This document shows, piece by piece, positions 24,147 through 27,631 of a stretch of DNA of 27,631 bases. Both the position numbers and the translations under genes were made by a program. The notes under the pieces were generated by a model. It did not search any database, was not told the origin of the DNA, and worked only from the letters and a program-made list of their open reading frames with translations. The stretch covers positions 1-27,631 of the forward strand of contig PJAB01000401.1 of NCBI GenBank assembly GCA_002887195.1, given 5' to 3'. The DNA comes from Chrysochromulina parva. Lineage: Eukaryota > Haptophyta > Prymnesiales > Chrysochromulinaceae. How positions within the stretch are numbered: position 1 is the stretch's first letter; every line of letters starts with the position of its first letter.

Positions 24147-25523
24147 CTAACCGGAAGCCTGCGCGGGCTTGCTCACGTCGGCCTCGTTGGCCACAGCGAG
24201 CCCCATGTCGGGCGCCACGCCACCCTTTTTGGTCAGCAGGTGGGCGTCGGGCTGCCAAGCCTCCAAGGCAGCTCCGACGGAGAGGCACTCATCCTCGAGA
24301 CACTCAACGAAGGCTCCGGCCGGGAAGTCGTCGGTATCCGTGCCCATCGGCATCGCGATCACAGTCCCCACGCAGATGAGGCCGTCGAGCAGCAGCGGCA
24401 CGAGCATGACGCGCAGCATGCGAACGATGACGAGCGGCACGACCACCGAGATCAACTCATCGCTACCACGTGTGGACGCATTTTGGAGCAAGATGCCGAA
24501 TTGAATCCCACAGAAGATCGAGTTGGCCAGGCACGACGCGTGCACGAGGCAGATGATCAAGTGGATGTAGCCGTACGGGATCTGCGTCTGCATATACGTG
24601 TGGCAGAGCGTGATCGCATCTCGGGCCTGGAAGACGCGTGTAAAGATGACAGTGTATCGACCCGGGTCCGCGTTGCGCGCGAAGCTCGTTGAGCACTCTA
24701 GTGGCGACTCCTTGTTCATCACCTCCTCCCAGAAGCGACAGAGCCAGCCGACTACAATGGCGGAGGGAACGGGCAGCCCCGCAAGCGCCCGGTGTTCAGG
24801 CTCGAGGAGGAGCTTCATACGCACGAGGTCGGCGACCGCGTCATCCATGTTCCGGTGACGTCCGAACGGGAAGTCCGTCATGCGTGCCTCCAGGAAGAGC
24901 AGGTTGTAGATCAAGAGCGAGTAGCGCGCCACGAGCGCGCGCGCTTCGCGGTGGACCGGCGTGCGCTTCGGCCAGATCGAGGCAGCATACATCGACTGGT
25001 TGACGAGCGCCGAGTGCAAATTGCAGAGGCAGTCACGCCGGAAGGCGGTCCATCGGCCCATCATCACCGACACGAAGCCACTCAGCAGAAAGATGATGCC
25101 CGTTATGCATACATCTACAAAGTCCTTCAAGCCCAAGGTGAACTCTGCCGAACCGAGCGGGATGAAAAAGTAGCCGACGGCAAGGCTGCTCGACAGAGAG
25201 ACGTGGAAGAGGACAAGCATCCAAGCCCGCGGTGTGCCAAAGATGGTCGCGCCGCGCAGCTCCTTGTTGAAGATGGCCGACAGGGCGTCGACCAAGGTGC
25301 CCGTGTATGTTGTGTACTCCCGGTGGCGGTGCGAGCGTCTGCGGCGCGTGGAGTCGGGCAGTGTCTCCTCATAGTAGAGGTTGGGCTCATGAACAAAGTC
25401 TTCGAGCGTACATGTAGTACTGGGCTTCCACGACGTCGTGTGGTACGACGTTTTTGATCGCCGCAACGCCGGGCGTTCCTTGGCATCGAGGCCAGGGTCC
25501 ACTTGTGTTGCTCTGGATCTCAT
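24147..25523 (-). CDS. Bestrophin-like anion channel
   Basis: Single exon, 458 residues from the ATG at 25523. After a hydrophilic N-terminus (about 80 residues, RRRRSHRHR) come four hydrophobic segments: AWMLVLFHVSLSSSLAVGYF, VDVCITGIIFLLSGFVSVMM, YIHLIICLVHASCLANSIFC and ISVVVPLVIVRMLRVMLVPL. Between segments 2 and 3 is the long soluble domain (GRWTAFRRDCLCNLHSALVN, RYSLLIYNLLFLEARM), as in bestrophins, and after segment 4 comes a C-terminal acidic motif MPMGTDTDDFP, corresponding to the family's NPFG-D-D region. Bestrophins form pentameric chloride/bicarbonate-permeable channels. In some algae they move bicarbonate in plastid membranes (established for the family; the location here is unknown). 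The degenerate NPFG motif lowers certainty. It is divergent from the transporter gene, with only about 60 bp between starts. Confidence 0.72.
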   Translation of the reverse strand: MRSRATQVDPGLDAKERPALRRSKTSYHTTSWKPSTTCTLEDFVHEPNLYYEETLPDSTRRRRSHRHREYTTYTGTLVDALSAIFNKELRGATIFGTPRAWMLVLFHVSLSSSLAVGYFFIPLGSAEFTLGLKDFVDVCITGIIFLLSGFVSVMMGRWTAFRRDCLCNLHSALVNQSMYAASIWPKRTPVHREARALVARYSLLIYNLLFLEARMTDFPFGRHRNMDDAVADLVRMKLLLEPEHRALAGLPVPSAIVVGWLCRFWEEVMNKESPLECSTSFARNADPGRYTVIFTRVFQARDAITLCHTYMQTQIPYGYIHLIICLVHASCLANSIFCGIQFGILLQNASTRGSDELISVVVPLVIVRMLRVMLVPLLLDGLICVGTVIAMPMGTDTDDFPAGAFVECLEDECLSVGAALEAWQPDAHLLTKKGGVAPDMGLAVANEADVSKPAQASG

Positions 25524-25583
25524 CTGGGTGGCGGGGCCGGCCTCAGAAGGAGGAAGAACTGAACGACCCTCGTGCGACCCGCC
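25524..25583. promoter_or_regulatory. Very short divergent spacer (bestrophin-like / MFS)
   Basis: Only 60 bp separates the bestrophin-like ATG from the first transporter ATG. If the transporter starts at 25659 or 25710 instead, the AT-richer stretch 25584-25660 belongs to its leader and the spacer is 135-186 bp, which is more realistic for two promoters. Confidence 0.4.
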
Positions 25584-27329
25584 ATGGTGTTAATGTGTAT
25601 CTGTGAATGTGAATGTGGTCCTGTTTTAAATCCAACGAACACACGCTCTAAACACTTCATGAAAAGGCGTGATTCACACTCTCGGGCTCCAAACTCGGCC
25701 GCGGTCGACATGCGGGTCGCCACCGCCGACAGCTCCGTGCGAGGCGGTCGCTCGTCGACAAATGGCAAGGACCTGCGCTCTATCGTCGCCGTCCAGCTCG
25801 CAGAAATGCGACGCTTTGCGAAGTCGAAGACCATTCGCACCGCCATGATCGTGCCATGGGCCGAGGCGTTCACGGTTGCCTTCACCCTCCCGGTGTTCCC
25901 ATTCTTCATGCAGGAGCTGCACATCACCCCAAGCATGATGGGCCAGCTGCGCACCGTGCACCTCGTGCTGCAGGCCTTCTCCGCACCCGTCGCCGGCTCT
26001 CTTCTGGATGCGTACGGCCCATTTCTCGGCATCGCTTTACCCGCGTCCATTTGCGCGATCGGCTGCGCCATCAGATCGCTCTCGATCGACACGAGCGGGC
26101 TCTTCGCCGCCAACGTCTTCAGCGGGCTGAGCGGCGCCAAGACGGACATGGCGATTGCCCACCTCTCGCGGCACACGGAGCCCAGTCGTCGCACGCTCGC
26201 AGTCTCGGCCGCCAAAGTACAGCTTCAAGCACTCACGCTGCTCGGCACAGCGTGCTTCACGCCGCTCAACGCGCTGCTCATCGTGCTGCTGCCGGCGAGC
26301 ACGTTCGGGCTGCTGCGCTTCCGGCTCTTCCTCAGCCTGTGCACCTTGGGATGTGGTTTCGGCGTCATCGTGCTCCTGTGCTCAGCCACCTTTCTGAGCT
26401 ATGAGGCCACGCCCGACCCGGAGGGCGTCCTGTGCTCAGCGAGCAGTAGGAATCCTGTGAGCTATGAGGCCACGCCCGACCCGGAGGGCGACGTGCGTGT
26501 GGTCGAGAAGGGCGCACCCCTCGAGCAGGGCGCGATGTGCGCGTCGACGACCGACCTCGGCGATGGCGCCTCCGAGTCGAGTGAGAGCCCCACTCTCGCC
26601 GCGTGCGACCGGCCTACCGATGGGCGATGCGGCTGCGGCTGCGGCTGCGGCTGGACGGTACCCAGCATTCGACACGGCGCGATCCTCGCCCTCGCCCAGG
26701 TGGCGCTCTTCGCCAATGTGCTCTTCCGCGATACGCTTGGCCTCGTGTGGCCTCTCTACCTCAAGGCCCACTTTGGCTGGGCCGAGATGGAGTACGGGAT
26801 GCTCCTGCCCGTGCAGCAGGCGCTCGCGTTTGCGCTCGTGGCCACGCCGCGGCTGCAAGAGGCGCTCGGCACGCGCGCCGTCGTGGGCGTCCTCGGCGTG
26901 GGCAGCACCGTCGCGTATGCGCTCAGCATGGCGCTGCGCACGCCCACGCCGCTCGTGCAGGGCGCACACGTGGCCTTCTTTCTGCTGGGCGGCGTGTGCG
27001 GCAGCGCGCTGGAGGTCGTCCTCACTTCGCTCTCGTCTGTCTTCGTGCCTCCGCGCGCGCAGGGGCGCCTCTTTGCTGGCTTGCTGCTGGTCAAGCTGGG
27101 CGGCAGCGTGGTGGGCAACTTGGTGGGCACCGCGCTCTTCCAGACGTCAATGGACGCCACGAGCGGCCCTTGGCTCCTCCGGGGCGGCGCGTTGCCCATT
27201 GAGGTGTTCGCGCTCCCCGCCCTCATCAACCTCGCGGGCCTTGTCTGCGTGCTGCCGCAGGCGCTCGACGCGGCGACCGCGCGCGCCAAGTCGGGGCACC
27301 ACTCCGTCTTGGCCTCCGACGACGAGTAG
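25584..27329 (+). CDS. Major facilitator superfamily transporter
   Basis: From the ATG at 25584 (GCCATGG context) there are 581 residues; ATGs at 25659 and 25710 are alternatives and may be better because the first 25 codons look like leader sequence. Hydrophobic segments form two bundles: FTVAFTLPVFPFFM, VHLVLQAFSAPVAGSLLDAY (MFS motif A-like G-LLD-YG), IALPASICAIGCAI, LFAANVFSGLSG, LGTACFTPLNALLIVLLP and LFLSLCTLGCGFGVIVLL, then a hydrophilic loop, then ILALAQVALFANVLF, MLLPVQQALAFALVA, VVGVLGVGSTVAYALSMAL, VAFFLLGGVCGSALEVVL, LFAGLLLVKLGGSVVGNLVG and VFALPALINLAGLVCVLP. Twelve segments with a central loop is the MFS plan. The substrate cannot be told. The loop carries an internal duplication and a (GC)n-Gly/Cys run (CGCGCGCG). 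Confidence 0.8.
   Translation: MVLMCICECECGPVLNPTNTRSKHFMKRRDSHSRAPNSAAVDMRVATADSSVRGGRSSTNGKDLRSIVAVQLAEMRRFAKSKTIRTAMIVPWAEAFTVAFTLPVFPFFMQELHITPSMMGQLRTVHLVLQAFSAPVAGSLLDAYGPFLGIALPASICAIGCAIRSLSIDTSGLFAANVFSGLSGAKTDMAIAHLSRHTEPSRRTLAVSAAKVQLQALTLLGTACFTPLNALLIVLLPASTFGLLRFRLFLSLCTLGCGFGVIVLLCSATFLSYEATPDPEGVLCSASSRNPVSYEATPDPEGDVRVVEKGAPLEQGAMCASTTDLGDGASESSESPTLAACDRPTDGRCGCGCGCGWTVPSIRHGAILALAQVALFANVLFRDTLGLVWPLYLKAHFGWAEMEYGMLLPVQQALAFALVATPRLQEALGTRAVVGVLGVGSTVAYALSMALRTPTPLVQGAHVAFFLLGGVCGSALEVVLTSLSSVFVPPRAQGRLFAGLLLVKLGGSVVGNLVGTALFQTSMDATSGPWLLRGGALPIEVFALPALINLAGLVCVLPQALDAATARAKSGHHSVLASDDE
26395..26490 (+). repeat. 33-bp direct repeat, 63 bp apart, in the MFS central loop
   Basis: The words beginning tgagctatgaggccacgccc at 26395-26427 and 26458-26490 are identical over 33 bp and in frame (SYEATPDPEG twice). 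A 13-bp word tcctgtgctcagc also occurs twice (26374 and 26428). This is an in-frame tandem duplication within the loop. Confidence 0.93.
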
Positions 27330-27631
27330 GGGCTGATCGACTTACCACGTTAGTTTGCGTCGGCCCGGCGCTGGCCCACTGGCGTCGTCGGGTGGGCAGT
27401 CGATAGTCGATACCGTAGAAGAGATGATTGTAGTTAAAGTGACGGGCGGGATGCATCGTCCCCGCGTGCCGCGGCCTATCGGGGTAAATCGGGGTTTAGC
27501 GGTGCGTCCAATTCAGAGGATCGGGTTTAACGTTGAGACGCTGTTGAGACGTTTGTATTAACACTTAAGCTCAGGAAGTGTTAGCCTGTCTTAACACCTG
27601 TTTGAGGAGCTGTTGAGACAGCCTGTCTTAA
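27330..27631. other. 3' flank of MFS gene with short hairpins
   Basis: No gene is supported (one 68-codon frame has no motif). Visible structure: aacactt...aagtgtt (27560-27566 with 27576-27582), a hairpin ttgagaca-gcc-tgtcttaa ending at 27631 (one G-U pair in RNA), and agcctgtcttaa repeated at 27583 and 27620. The repeats may continue beyond the window. Confidence 0.55.

Noticed and set aside
23773..24379. Plus-strand frames 3' of the bestrophin-like gene
   Set aside because: They overlap the bestrophin-like C-terminus in antisense, and their composition is Arg/Gly/Trp-rich without a family.
25520..26215. 231-codon minus-strand frame opposite the transporter
   Set aside because: Antisense to the well-supported membrane protein and overlapping the bestrophin-like start; no motif.
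27481..27510. Telomere-like ggggtaaat/ggggttta words
   Set aside because: Only two imperfect copies and no head-to-tail array; not a telomeric repeat.

Overview
This is nuclear DNA of a GC-rich eukaryotic microalga with a secondary (chlorophyll a/c type) plastid, most likely a haptophyte. The evidence is: short GT-AG introns (about 70-230 bp) that join family-consistent protein segments, a fucoxanthin/chlorophyll a/c-type light-harvesting protein with a presequence, a mitochondrial-type thioredoxin, very GC-rich coding sequence, and abundant minisatellites. The haptophyte call is inference. No rRNA, tRNA, CRISPR array, plasmid or phage gene was seen.

Layout, left to right. 1-2184 (+): the 3' part of a low-complexity Ala/Glu- then Pro-rich protein gene built from tandem repeats. 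3009-5160 (-): a three-exon gene whose protein joins a SKP1-like module, an F-box-like helix pair and C-terminal leucine-rich repeats. 5346-5747 (+): an organellar thioredoxin, divergent from the previous gene. 6101-7509 (-): a three-exon cysteine synthase-family enzyme with a Dpy-30/RIIa-like N-terminal docking helix pair. 7776-9098 (-): an unrecognised protein; part of its gene recurs as a decayed inverted copy at 9279-9500. 9798-10979 (-): an unrecognised helical protein, possibly plastid-targeted. 11264-12177 (-): a two-exon light-harvesting protein. 12437-23322 (+): one giant seven-exon gene (about 3,369 residues if spliced as proposed) with a tropomodulin/leiomodin-like N-terminal LRR domain followed by very long Ala/Glu/Arg coiled coil and low-complexity tails. 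24147-25523 (-): a bestrophin-like channel. 25584-27329 (+): a major facilitator superfamily transporter, divergent from the bestrophin gene.

The genes do not form one pathway. The most unusual feature is the intron set of the giant gene. All six introns are phase 0. Four of the six have a direct repeat lying across or next to the two splice junctions, several share sequence blocks with one another, and some carry 10-bp satellites with TGA in all three frames. This is what intron gain by tandem duplication, or by an introner-like element, should leave behind. The SKP1/F-box/LRR fusion and the Dpy-30-like cysteine synthase are the two most notable protein architectures.

All gene models are from reading alone. 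Exon joins rest on GT-AG sites plus continuity of recognisable protein motifs; no transcript data or database search was used.
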